Of a DNA stretch of 64,000 bases, positions 47,525 to 58,799 are shown one piece after another. Source of the DNA: Schistocephalus solidus (Eukaryota > Platyhelminthes > Cestoda > Diphyllobothriidea > Diphyllobothriidae); contig WEDG01003956.1 in the NCBI GenBank assembly GCA_017591395.1, positions 62,001 through 126,000 on the forward strand, in the 5' to 3' direction. Position 1 is the first letter of the stretch. Each line of letters starts with the position of its first letter. Made by a program: the position numbers and the translations under genes. The notes beneath the pieces are model-generated. The model did not search any database. It saw only the letters and a list, made by a program, of their open reading frames with translations, and was not told the origin of the DNA.

Positions 47525-50050
47525 ACTGTAAAGGCCTAATGAGAATTTATCGAAAGCTAACGTATGCTCGCCAAATTGTCTTTTGCATTTTTCAATGGGA
47601 ATTTTCACTACTCTAAAAGCAAATTAGTTAGGTCTGCCAACGGGACATATTAACTTTTATCATAGTGGTAAAGCTAAGTAGTCGATTGTTTGGAACAAGA
47701 ATTTATTTGAAAAGAAGAACCGTTCACCGTTGAACAGCTCCTCTGCTTTTTGATATGTCAATTGAGAATAAAGTTACTATGGAGAAATGATATATGTTAG
47801 TATGTCTTCGTACTGCGCTTGGTGGTCTAAGTGAAGCTGAATTGTGTTTGCGCTGGTCTATCACAACTAAATAAGCTCGTGCTTGAATTGATTTGAGGTC
47901 ATGTCGATAACTTTAACAGCACCACCGTCGAAACATCATGCCCATTAAAATGGCAGTATAGCGAGGCAGACAGCGAAAAAATAACTTGATCTTGCGGGCG
48001 CCTTCGGTTCTAAACGTTGGGCTCGAGTTCTCACACGCAAAGCATTTGCCTACAGGGTCGAGGTAATGTCTATTAGATCTGAATAGCCTATTTACATATT
48101 CTATCTCCCTCTAAAGCGGTTGGAGAATGCGACGAGTGACAGTACTAGGCCAACAGAATGCACAATCTGGTTCAGAGGCTAGCAAACGGAAAATTTTCTA
48201 AAGAAAATGCCTTGACGGGCAGTGGGAAGTGATAAAATTGAGTCTTTCAGTTACATTCTTCACAAATACCGCAGATAAGGTGAATAGTAATCTGATAGGT
48301 GGGCAACACGTGACTGGGACCTCAGTCCATAGACGATACACACTCGTGACCTCTTCCTCACACCATGTTCGATGCAGATCTTGAATCAGCATGAGAGCCC
48401 AGAATTGGTGACAGCGGTGAAATTGGAGTGGCCAGCGCGCCTACACAGATCGCGGGTCGACAGGGCTTTTTTATAGTAACCGGCGTGGCGGAGAAGGAAT
48501 GATTGTCCCAGGGGTTCTGACGGAAGCGCAAGAATTATTCATATGAGCTGCATATGTATGGGGCATATGACTGACACGGCTGACACCACAAGACCTTGAC
48601 GCGAGAATGCCATTTGGAAACCAAACAGTGGTGTTCATGATTCAGCCGCAGGTAAATTAATGGCTGAGCGGATAGAAAAGGGAAATGACTGGTGGAACGA
48701 TAAGTTCAGACGTCCGGATTTTCCTTGGTACGTACGACGGAACCGATTGGTCATCGCATTCACATCTAAGAATTATGTCATCATGAGAATCCGGATACAG
48801 TTTAGGATAGTGAAGAGGATTGGAAAGGTCGGTGATCGAATAAGGCAGCACGCTTCTTCGTAAGGAGGGAGAGAACAAGGCAGCTGGCGGCCCAGCGTCG
48901 GAGGACTGAATGCTTTCGTCCCACTCTTGGTAATCAATTGAAAACCGAACATTGAATGTGGCGGTTGAAACACCGCAGAAGGAGTTCTTTGACATCGGAG
49001 GGAGGTCTATAGTTAATTGTAGAGAAAATTTGATTCCCAGGTGGTAAGTGAGAAGAAGAAGACGGATATGTCGGGAAACTGAACTAAATTCAATGAGTTG
49101 ACTAGTCTTACCAGCTTGACTTTTAACTTTTCTCCTTTGCAGCTGAAAAACAGCGAATAAAAGTTTTCAACTAGTCATCTAGAGGGACTCTGTCTAGAAG
49201 GACTCTTTCGGTACTCGGCTTATTCTCTGTTCTAATTGTCACGGAAGTAATGGCAGTGTAGGGCAATATTGAAGGGGCGAATACTTAAAGATAAAAATTT
49301 AGATATTAGTATTTGTTATAAAGAGATTATAAACTTGGATACCGTAGCTGCCTTGGCCACAGGCGGCCTATAATTCTCGTAAGGTTGGTCTCGAAAGCAA
49401 GTTAGATGGGGAGGTTGGAGTGGAAGAACTGAAATGCGCGTCAACCACCTCATTCCGAGTTCTGACGGCACGGCAAAATTCCACAGAGAGCCGGGAGAGA
49501 TGTATCAGTTGACCGGTCTAAATGGGACAGTAAGGTGAAGGTGTAGAAACTGTATTGCTCTCGAAAAAATGTCAGAAATGTTTCATGCTGAAGAAGGTGG
49601 TAGGGGGCTCTTTAAGAGCTTACTCTGATGAGTTTCAGCAGACGACAATTTTCAACAGGAAAGTTTTGGCGTTCTTTTATGTCAGAGAGCTGTTATTGTA
49701 AGACCATAATTGTGATAACATTTGTTGTGTCGGGTAGGAAAGAAGAGGGTTTGTCTGGAGCAAGACGGGTCGGGTGAATGACGTCAGATACAGCGGCCAT
49801 TAGTAAAAAAACAGTGAGGATGTATAGTGATAAGTAAAACAAACGTATAGGAAAAGAGATGGTCTGGACGAAATTGGCGGCAAAATTTCATCCTGCAACC
49901 GAAGTTGTCATTTGCAGCTGATAATTCTTTATAAATGTAACGTAGGAAGGGAGAGAGCAGAGATGTCTGAGTCGGCTGAAAGGTCGAGGAACATAAGGAA
50001 GTGAATGTGGAGAATGCATTTTGGCGGGTTAAGGAAGATGCCACATTGTC
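47525..50050. other. Intergenic, nothing recognised
   Basis: Several short frames exist on both strands (48657-48995, 49784-50065 minus), but none shows a motif I recognise. Base composition between 48.2 and 50.0 kb is more GC-rich than the flanks, so an old transposon is possible. Confidence 0.35.
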
Positions 50051-50054
50051 GCTA

Positions 50055-50240
50055 TGATACTGCATCCAAGAAATACTTCAGTTCCCTGTATACGAATTAC
50101 CCGCATCTGATCCTGCCTCTGATAATGGGTTCGAGTTGGAATCCGAAACGTAGGGCAATCGCACCTGCTTCTCCTCAACTACTTCCCGGGACTCACATTT
50201 TCGCTTGTATAACATTGGCCGTTCGCAGAAAATAGCCGGG
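50055..50240 (+). mobile_element. Penelope-like element 3' UTR fragment
   Basis: Blocks 'tgcctctgataatgggttcg' (50115-50134), 'gttggaatccgaaacg' and 'gcacctgcttctcctcaact' (50161-50180) match the 3' UTR after the PLE tail at 35.2-35.35 kb in the same order. No coding part is left. Confidence 0.55.
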
Positions 50241-50299
50241 GTAAGTTCAACGATGGTCAACCGATATAGGAAGGATGGACCTTATCCGCTATCATGGGT

Positions 50300-51905
50300 G
50301 TAGAAGAGGATGCCATGGGTGAACTGTCACAAACACTTGCTACGTTGATTAGATTACGCATTCGCTTCCTCAATTGTCCTTGCTTGGAGATAAAAGAGAA
50401 TGGAAAACGCGGTTATAAACAGGAAAGCTGTAGGCATGTGGTGTTTTGCTGGAAATGGATGGTGGTTAGGTTTGCCGAGGAGATGCTCTGGGTTGTCTAG
50501 ATTTGAAGTAAAAATGTTCTCAGTTGAATTGAATCCAATCGCATGGCTTGGGACCAAAGGGTTGATTACGGGATAAGAAACTGGTCCAGCTCATTAACAT
50601 TTGGTACCGGAACCAACAGGTGACACCTTTAACATTCTACACAGAGCTGAGTACAACTTAATACAACCTGCATTTCTCCTATAATTTCACAAATTACACT
50701 TGTTTCTTCATATGGTCGAAGTGATGGGATCACTTTGTGTTTCGTAAAGGAACGCGAGGGGTTCGGACCCATTTATACAAATCCCATGACTGAACGCAAA
50801 CTTAGGTTTTGAGAATACGTTTGTCATTTTACTTTGTCCCGCTTTTAGAGTACTTTAGTTGTGTCCGTAAGTCGCCATTTCTTTCCAATTCCTTCTAGTC
50901 TAGCTTGTGGTTTGGACATTTGCCCACAAAACCAAGAGACCTGAATCTCAATTTTGCTTCTGTCTGCCAGCCATATTGCTGATCAGACCTCGGATTTTTA
51001 TTTGTTTTCATCCGAGTAAGGCTCTAAAGTCTGCGTCCTGTTTAGCGTCCTGTAAACTGGGATTCCAACTTCTTCAAGTCATGTAGGACAATAAACGAGT
51101 ATAGTCTACAGAGAACGTGAGTACATTGCTGTATAATTACTTCGGGCTTATACTGCTGAAATTCAGCCAAGCATAGCCCAGGACATCTGTGATCAGAAAT
51201 ATACTCTTGCGCTCGTACATGGCACAGGTAGTCCACAGACGGCAACTAAGCAGTTCAGTGAACCGAAATTTATCAGAGCCTAGTGACCTGCTACGCCCAT
51301 CTGTGTACTATCTGCGCCCAGTTGAGCCTACGTTACCGCTAAACCAGTACTGATATAATCATAATAATTGGAAGAGATTGCGAAAAGGCTAGTTTAGATT
51401 GCATCCAGACTCTCTTCAGTAAACTAGAGCTCCCATAGACACTTTTTACATAAGATCCACACATAGACAGAAAAGAGACATCCTCGTATCATTATTACCG
51501 AGCAGATCTTGCACCAGAACCTTCCCAATAGTCAGCGTTAGTCTTGTCAACAGGGTACTTGGTTGTCCATCCTATTAATCCAAGAAATAAGTTTGATTTC
51601 CCCAGATATGAAGAAACAACTACTGGCGCAAACCTATGAAACTGCATTAAGCCAAGCAAACTGTTACGGGTGACTCTCCAAGTTACAGTAGATAGCCTTT
51701 TTCATTAAATGCCAACTGAGCTTCTGAAATGTTTTCGATCGAAAAAAATACTGAAAAATAGTTTTAATATTTACTATCATGCAGCCTTCTCTCAACATAT
51801 ATCTTTTACTTTTAAACTAGCTTCATACCAGCTGCCTTCAAAACAACACCATACTCCTGTAAATTCAAAAAAGTTTTATATAAAATAAGCATAACAATAT
51901 TCTGT
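50300..51905. other. Intergenic, nothing recognised
   Basis: No conserved frame or known repeat identified. Confidence 0.35.
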
Positions 51906-51910
51906 CATGT

Positions 51911-52358
51911 ACGCATTTGATTAAAATTGGCTCTTTTCAAATGTTTACTTGAAGAAAATGTATCTTGCGGTTTAAAAATTTTTCTAGCTATAAGACTTTT
52001 AAGAGCAGAAACTGTTAATTCACAAAACATCGTAGCGATTGCTTTATCAATGCTACTTGTAAAGTATGCAATAGATCAATACCCAATGCCAAAGTTTATG
52101 AGCATGGCTTGATGTATGCTTCATAGACGGAATGTATACAGCATTTAGTTAGCCAACCCTAAATGCATGTGTATTGACAAATCGGGTGCACTATTATTTA
52201 AGAATAAAAAGAATGCACTGTTTTCAAGCAGCTAATTCGGAGAAGAGTAATTTGCTACCGGAAGGTTATTTTCGGATATTTTTTTTATAAACTATATTTA
52301 AATTTACAAGGCCTTCGAAACTCAAGGAGAAATATCATATAACATATGCAGTCCTTTT
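51911..52358 (+). repeat. 449-bp direct repeat, copy 1
   Basis: It starts acgcatttgattaaaattgg and ends atatgcagtcctttt. It is almost identical to 55304-55752: by eye I see one substitution and one single-base indel. Both contain the same 61-codon open frame, which is not evidently a gene. No inverted termini or target-site duplications were found. Confidence 0.9.
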
Positions 52359-52359
52359 T

Positions 52360-53380
52360 TACAGAGCGCTGTTTTTGCCGACAGCTAGAAAGGGGCTCAT
52401 TCAAAAGCTGGCATCTTAACTTGTGGGCTTAGGCCACACGCCAATATGTGTAGCTGATAATGTTACTACTAATGTCACCAATAAATGTTTATATACTTCT
52501 GTCATTTGTTTCGACTCGAAGTACGTTTTCAGAATTTGTGTAAACATTTCCTAAGATACGTAATCTAGTGTGATTAGAAACAGAGCGCTTAGTAGTGTGC
52601 TCATATGGCTTGAACGTTTGACAACACTTCCATCTTTCTTTCCACACAGAGCGCTAATTTTATATCATCCTTCGTCTGATGGCAAGTTAATACATATTCC
52701 ACGGAATCCCACGAGTAAAACTAGCCTTTCCAGAGGTCATCTGGCCGGGTTTTGAACTCAGCTTCGAGCAGCGGCATTTGGTTACCGTAAATAATGACGA
52801 GCCTCGCTTTCGACAACATTTCGCTTGAACTCCATGGATAAGGTCTATGCTACAAATAAGTAGATTATACGTCAAAATGTTCATAGCAAACACGTTATAC
52901 AGTTTAAATATATAATCATTGACGCCTTGCATGTTGGCTTTCGAAAGAACCTCTTTTCGATCTCTTGAAAACCCCTCACACGATAACAACTGAATAATTA
53001 TGTAATGTGCATTTTTTAAAGATTCTTGATGCCCTTACAAATTTAAACATGTTTTATTGAACATATAATAAAAATAATTTTTCGTGCATTCCTTTAAAAA
53101 AGCATCACGTCTTCTTAAAAAGATATTATCAAAGAAAGGATACATTCAATCTGTAAATTCGACCAAACGCCTGGCGCAAATATAGTTCACTCAGAGGTCT
53201 GCCTTGCTTTGCTGGCAGAATTTGAATTTTTACTTCGCTAAAATCACTCTACTTTAACCAAAGCTTGCACACATTGCAAACCGCCAACCAGGTCGCTTAT
53301 TTGGCCGTATTGTAGGCATGCAGGCTATCTCCAGTTTATCAGAATAATCACGCTTTATCATTACTTTGTTGTTTTTATTT
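52360..53380. other. Intergenic, nothing recognised
   Basis: AT-rich, between the first direct repeat and a possible exon. The minus-strand frame 52687-52989 has no recognised motif. Confidence 0.35.
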
Positions 53381-53384
53381 TAAG

Positions 53385-53502
53385 GATCAGCTAAAAGGCA
53401 CCAGTTTTTTTCAAATCATCTCCCTCGTGCCACTTTACCAAATCTACGTGGCAAAAAACCAGTGCAATGAAGAATTCAAACGAATTGGGCAGCGTTTTAG
53501 AG
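53385..53502 (+). CDS. Possible orphan DH-like exon
   Basis: A pyrimidine-rich tract ending TTTTAAG precedes it, and AGAG|GTAAAT follows. The frame encodes DQLKGTSFFQIISLVPLYQI then YVAKNQCNEEFKRIGQRFR. The LVPLYQIYVxxNQ pattern resembles the central DH helices (compare [10 protein letters not shown] in the RhoGEF gene). No partner exon was found on either side, so it may be chance or a relic of another duplication. Confidence 0.25.
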
Positions 53503-53984
53503 GTAAATAAATGACCTTTTACGCCCTGTTTGAATTGAATTTGCTTCCCTGACACGTATCCGCTAATAAATGCAGGACATTATAGCATATTGCGGACTAT
53601 GCTTCATTGTTGTTTACTGTTATGCTATATTTATTTGCAGATATTTCCGAAGCTATTGGCTAGGTTACACAATCATAGTGACTGAAGGATATACTGTACA
53701 GACTGGAAACTAACGCTTTCAGCCAGCCATAAAATTGTCTCAAATATCTGACCTGTCGATTTTGCACAGTGTTTCCTATTTTGCAGGGACATCTTGTCCC
53801 AAAATGGGCCACAATAAATGTTCTTCTTACCAAAAAACTATAGATTTTTCAAGCATTTGCCTTCTCGTTAATGCATTTGTTAGTCTTCGGCATATAAATT
53901 GCCTTTTATTAACGTCTGCAGCAATTTTGAAAGATCGGCCTTTAGGTTCGATTCGGATTCTTACTCAAATTCATCATCGGAGTT

Positions 53985-55303
53985 AGCCGCAGATAAGGCT
54001 AAATGATGCACATAGTGGCCACGCGATCACATGCGTACTAGAACTAGCAGCTCTTGAGGTCACCGTTGGGGTCTTGATTGATGCAATGATGGTTTGGCAG
54101 TCCGCGTCCGAGTCGTTAATGGCCACGATTTCATCATCCGTGTGAAAGGCTGGCGTGATAATCACTTGTCAATTTGGATTGCTGTCATTGGAAGTACTGG
54201 TTACCCTCACCCTCCCCATGTCAATGAACCCTTGCTGAGGAAGTGTCAGCACAGAACAGGGGAACGGGAGGGCATTGCGCTTGTCGGTGGACAGCTAGGC
54301 CAGAGTACCATGACTAAAGCAGCTCGTGGCCAATTTGGTTGTCACATCTTGCGAGAATTTCGGGTTCGTAAAACTTGAAAGTATCACCGGGTTCCTATGA
54401 AAGGGCTGCAACTTGAGAGCTAGCTCTTTTCCTCCTTACCGAGGCTGTGTGCTTAGCCATTTGTGTCTAGAGTAAACTTCCGGTTTCGCCGATGTAGTTG
54501 CTTTGTCCACAAAGGCTCCAGATCCGATAAACCACTTCAGACGTTTCATGCCCTGGCAGTTGGCGCCCGAGGGTTGCCTCCGGCCTGTGTGCAACCCTAA
54601 CTCCAAGTGGAGTGAGAAGGTGGCTTATGTCTTTCGAGTAGCTTCTCGCTTACGGATGAGCTCACCGAAATTAAGGGCTGGTTGGATTTTTCCTCATGTC
54701 GTTTGCGTATGAGCTGGTTGACAAAGTTGCGTGGGTATCTTTTCGCTCTCAGTGACTGTCAAAGATATACTATTTCACTAACCTTGTCTTTAACTTCACG
54801 GCAATGCGTCTCAATGTGCTAGTATAGCGCCCTTACGCATCTGCGTTTGCAACTGATCTGATGGTTGCAGTTGAAATTCTGTGTTTGACTCGTGGTTGTC
54901 TTTTTCCTTAACACTATGTTTTAAGACCACCGCAATCTATGTGACAAACGGGAATCTTGAGGAAAGTCAGCTGGTTGCTGTCTTCCTCTTTCATCATAAA
55001 CTGAATGTCCGCGAAGACGGTGTTGAAACGTTGTTTTAATTTTAGCATCTGATCCCGTTCGATGACGATGAGGGTATCATCCGCATACCAAGCTCATAAT
55101 TTCAGTCTGCGGTGTTGGAAAACCAGCGAATCATTCCCTAGCAATGCCGCCTTGGCTATGAGTCTTGAAATCAGCAAGCCCATTCGCGTGCCCTTCAGGA
55201 GTTGGAGGATTCTGATATGTCCAAGGCGATTCTCCATTTCGTCTATTTACTTGGTAGGGGAAGTTCAATGGTATCGAGTGCCAGATCCTGAGGGCCAGAA
55301 TTA
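53985..55303 (-). pseudogene. Penelope-like element with RT motifs and endonuclease remnant
   Basis: On the minus strand, near 55200-55040, KGTRMGLLISRLIAKAALL matches the PLE 'KGTPMGSPxSxxxA' motif and AWYADDTLIVIERDQ is the catalytic YxDD-type motif (usual RYVDDT). FNTVFADIQFMMKEED and TFLKIPVCH continue the RT. Later come linker and endonuclease remnants (54.4-54.7 kb), and the C-terminal tail VIITPAFHTDDEIVAINDSD ends near 54.0 kb. Several stops and frameshifts. Its 5' (right) end stops exactly where the second 449-bp repeat begins. Confidence 0.75.
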
Positions 55304-55752
55304 ACGCATTTGATTAAAATTGGCTCTTTTCAAATGTTTACTTGAAGAAAATGTATCTTGCGGTTTAAAATTTTTTCTAGCTATAAGACTTTTAAGAGCA
55401 GAAACTGTTAATTCACAAAACATCGTAGCGATTGCTTTATCAATGCTACTTGTAAAGTATGCAATAGATCAATACCCAATGCCAAAGTTTATGAGCATGG
55501 CTTGATGTATGCTTCATAGACGGAATGTATACAGCATTTAGTTAGCCAACCCTAAATGCATGTGTATTGACAAATCGGGTGCACTATTATTTAAGAATAA
55601 AAAGAATGCACTGTTTTCAAGCAGCTAATTCGGAGAAGAGTAATTTGCTACCGGAAGGTTATTTTCGGATATTTTTTTTATAAACTATATTTAAATTTAC
55701 AAGGCCTTCGAAAACTCAAGGAGAAATATCATATAACATATGCAGTCCTTTT
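55304..55752 (+). repeat. 449-bp direct repeat, copy 2
   Basis: Near-identical to 51911-52358 in the same orientation, 3.39 kb downstream. It abuts the truncated 5' end of a minus-strand Penelope-like element on its left, and an unrelated more GC-rich segment (gacgaaaggtggtgtacgtg) on its right. Confidence 0.9.
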
Positions 55753-56037
55753 GACGAAAGGTGGTGTACGTGTATGTCGTCGTCCCTCGATGTGGTGACT
55801 GTGTGCATCCTTGGCTGGCAACTGGATAGCGCCTCTTGGCCGAATGAACGTAACATGTAATAGAAGGTTGATATATCAACGTGTCTGTTTATGGAGTTGG
55901 GACAAGACACACAGGCGACGCTCACGCGGTCAAGAAGTACGACCAAGTTCCCAACTAAAGACTAGACCTTATCGCAAACACCACCCATCCTACTTCTCTC
56001 CTTCTCTCATATGTTGTTGTTGACAATGAGGAGGATG

Positions 56038-56050
56038 ATTATTATTATTA

Positions 56051-56124
<74 letters not shown>
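56038..56124 (+). repeat. (ATT)n microsatellite
   Basis: About 87 bp of ATT units with two interruptions (ttgtt, atattta). Confidence 0.95.
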
Positions 56125-56125
<1 letters not shown>

Positions 56126-56939
56126 CGTTCTCCTGTGTGAAACCGTAAGCTAATGCTAATATTTATGTTTTCCCAGTGATCGCGCGTTCTTCTTTGCTAA
56201 TAGAACTTGTAACTCGCATTTTCGCTTCCATTAGGAAGAGAATTTAAAAGTTTTTCATGACTAAATGAACCGTGCTCAAGTTCCGTACCTTTGACCTGAA
56301 GTCGTGATATTACACGCTTATAATGTCACGAGTCAGAAGCGATCCTATTACCACTCCTTTAAAGACGGACAATTATCTTTGAATGTAAATATAAAGCTCT
56401 TTTGTAGATACTATAGACATGGTAAATTTCGTGACGTCGATGAAACAACACTGGAGAAGTCAATGAAAGATGCACAGGGCTTTGACATAGATCAGGCCCA
56501 CAGTACACAGAAGTAGCAAGGGCACATCTTTAAATTCAGGAAAAATCATGCAAATATAGGTAACTGGATTGCTTGCGCACAAAACCTAAATTAACAAAGG
56601 TACGACCTCGATACCCCTTAGCGTTCTTTTCTACATACACATGGAGAAATATAGATCGTTTATCGATTTCCCAGAGAATAATGATAATTTATTTCATTGG
56701 AATACCGGAAGCGAAACTTGTCTTGTGCTAAATAAATATCCCAAAATGCGTTACTCTAGGGACATTTACTCAAAATATTGCCTTATGTAAAAACCTTTGG
56801 ATACCTATTTAGGTAGGAAAAAGTCTAGTGCATTCAAACGATACTATCCTTTGAGGGACAGTACAGTAGATTTCTATTCGGGAGTCACGTGAAGTCGGGA
56901 GGAGCTTTTTTCCGGTCGCTTGAATCTATTTTTGATACT

Positions 56940-57130
56940 CGTATACATTCAGGCGTATTATATTCAATCAAATGCAAAAAATAGTTTTTGTGCATATTTA
57001 ATAGCAAACGTCTTTTTTATATTTAATGCATGCAAAAAGAGTATCTTTCGCTTTAAACGTTTTCTAGTAAATTTTAAGACTGCGAAACGGCTATCTATGA
57101 AACATCGCAGTTGATAATTTATACATGCTG
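56940..57130 (+). repeat. Diverged relative of the 449-bp repeat
   Basis: Ordered blocks correspond: 'agtatctttcgctttaaacg' to 'gtatcttgcggtttaaaaat', 'tttctagtaaattttaagac' to 'tttctagctataagactttt', and 'aaacatcgcagttgat' to 'aaacatcgtagcgattg'. The match is partial, so this is a tentative older family member. Confidence 0.4.
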
Positions 57131-57171
57131 CTTCTAAAATATAAAATATGATCCCTCTCTACTGCTAAATT

Positions 57172-57222
57172 CTATATATTTTCTATATCGTCTATATATA
57201 TTGTCTATATCGTCTATATGAA
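57172..57222 (+). repeat. Short TCTATATCG tandem repeat
   Basis: Four to five imperfect copies of a unit like TCTATATCG/TCTATATATATTG in about 50 bp. Confidence 0.7.
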
Positions 57223-57689
57223 ATTAAAGAGAAATGCATGTTATTTCTTAGGGGATGCAAAGTTGTACCTGTGGGTACAACTGTAAGGGCAAGTCAGTTT
57301 TGGAAACTCGCTAATCTCAAACAAATTCTTTTAATTCAAGTACGTATATTCAAAGAAGACGTAAGTTAATACAAAAGGAATGCAAAAAGAGGATTTTTAG
57401 GTAGGCATTCTATAAAATATATCCGAATATACATAGGCATCGGATTACGTGGGGAAATGCATGCTTCCAAAGTACTCATTTTAGAGAGTAGTTTTTGCAG
57501 GCCGTCGCAAAGAAAGTCTTTTAAAATCCTTCATCCTAACTAGACTGAAATTTCCTAGGATAAATAGTCTTACAGATCTATTTTATCAATTTTTTTAAAA
57601 CGGAGGCCCATTTTAGCATTTCGGTGGAACCTTCATGAAAAAGCACGCCTTCTGTTTAGGCTATGTCACTGAAAAGACCTACGATGCGA

Positions 57690-57880
57690 CCCTGCAAGGT
57701 AGGGTGTCCTATCTGGCAATACACAATAAATTGCATTCAGTGTGCGTACTGGACAAACGCGGAAGCAGTTTACAACTAGTTCAGTTGAACATATAACACA
57801 ATACCTTCTTAAATCGTCAACCAGATCCTCTGAATTCTCCTTGAACAAGCATCTTCTAGACAATGAATATTATTACACCA
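57690..57880 (+). pseudogene. Penelope-like GIY-YIG endonuclease remnant, different lineage
   Basis: A plus-strand frame reads TGQTRKQFTTSSVEHITQYL then SSEFSLNKHLLDN. This follows the GIY-YIG pattern GQTxRxFxTRxxEH … S.LxxHLL. The part before it (about 57700-57740) fits the usual GVYxIxCxxC only after a frameshift. Short and isolated, with no RT nearby. Confidence 0.4.
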
Positions 57881-58392
57881 AACTAGCCTTCCAAGTCTTC
57901 TTCCAAGGTGAACATCTCAGACACTGCGTTTCCTGTATGTAGCTTGCATATGGAGGATCAAGTCTGACCATGTTGTTCATTTGGCTTTGCGGTGGCACTT
58001 CCAGAACCTTTGGTTCATAGCATTTTTTGGTTTTCTAAAAATAGTTATATCTTGTACTTTTTTGTTCTAAATGTCCACTTCTCACTGCAAAGTGACTCGT
58101 CTGTTTTTTCGTTAATCTATGCTGTGAATATAGGGAACTGAATAACTGTCAATATTACGACGTTTACGCACTCAGTAGGTCAATGCGTTAAGTCCTTAAT
58201 GAATTTACCCATTCAAGACCTGAGAACCGTGATATGGCACTTTCCTTCGTGTATCTACGATGAACGCAACAGTGACACTAATTTTGGTGTTTGTGGTTTT
58301 TCTGACAGCAGTTGTCCATCCTGTTGCCGATTCACGTATGCCACCTGCTAATCAATTATTCCAACTGTTTACCTTACTGAAATTCTTTTCAG

Positions 58393-58739
58393 AATCTGTG
58401 CGCACAAGGTTGAGCTCAAGGCGGAAATATATGGTCCAAGCCAGGAGCAATAGCATGACCAGTTGGTCTGCGCCAAAAATACCTAATGGGGTACAATTGA
58501 TCGATGTCAAAACCTACGGTTCCGACTCACCAGACAGCCTGGCAAGCGTTGGCGTGAACTCATACACCTGCCAGAAAACCAACACTGGCCCAGGTGATGA
58601 GTCGGGCAATGAGACCCGTTATGCAACCCAGAGACTTGCCGGCGGCCCAGTTGGTCGATGTCAGTGGGCTGATATGCCCGAGGTCGCCAAACGTGGATTG
58701 GCTCGGGATTTGACACCAGACCAACGTTCTCTGCAAGAG
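58393..58739 (+). CDS. First recognised exon of a second ephexin-like RhoGEF (tandem paralogue)
   Basis: Acceptor TTCTTTTCAG|AA, donor GAG|GTAACA. Two bases of a split codon, then 115 codons, phase 0 out: identical phases to the exon at 12.2 kb. It begins SVRTRLSSRR (first copy: [10 protein letters not shown]) and ends with WADMPEVAKRGLARDLTPDQ then RSLQE (first copy: [12 protein letters not shown]…NLQE). The middle is diverged and Ser/Thr-rich. The donor would lead to a DH exon starting A/RFE, but none is visible before 64 kb; in the first gene that exon is 14.7 kb downstream, so it may lie beyond the window. The upstream ATG-initiated frame from 58260 is probably intron read-through. Confidence 0.8.
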
Positions 58740-58799
58740 GTAACATCTCACACCTTCCACATTCATAGTAGAAATAAAGTTTAATTCCCGCCTACAGTT

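Noticed and set aside
51911..55752. LTR retrotransposon with 449-bp LTRs
   Set aside because: No gag/pol/integrase in the interior, no TG...CA ends, no primer-binding site or target duplication seen; the interior RT is Penelope-type and strongly decayed, while the repeats are nearly identical.
58260..58392. Signal-peptide-like N-terminus (MNATVTLILVFVVFLTAVV) in frame with the paralogue exon
   Set aside because: The hydrophobic stretch includes the polypyrimidine tract and acceptor TTCTTTTCAG of the exon at 58393. The first gene uses the same split-codon phase here, so this is most likely translated intron, not a secreted protein.
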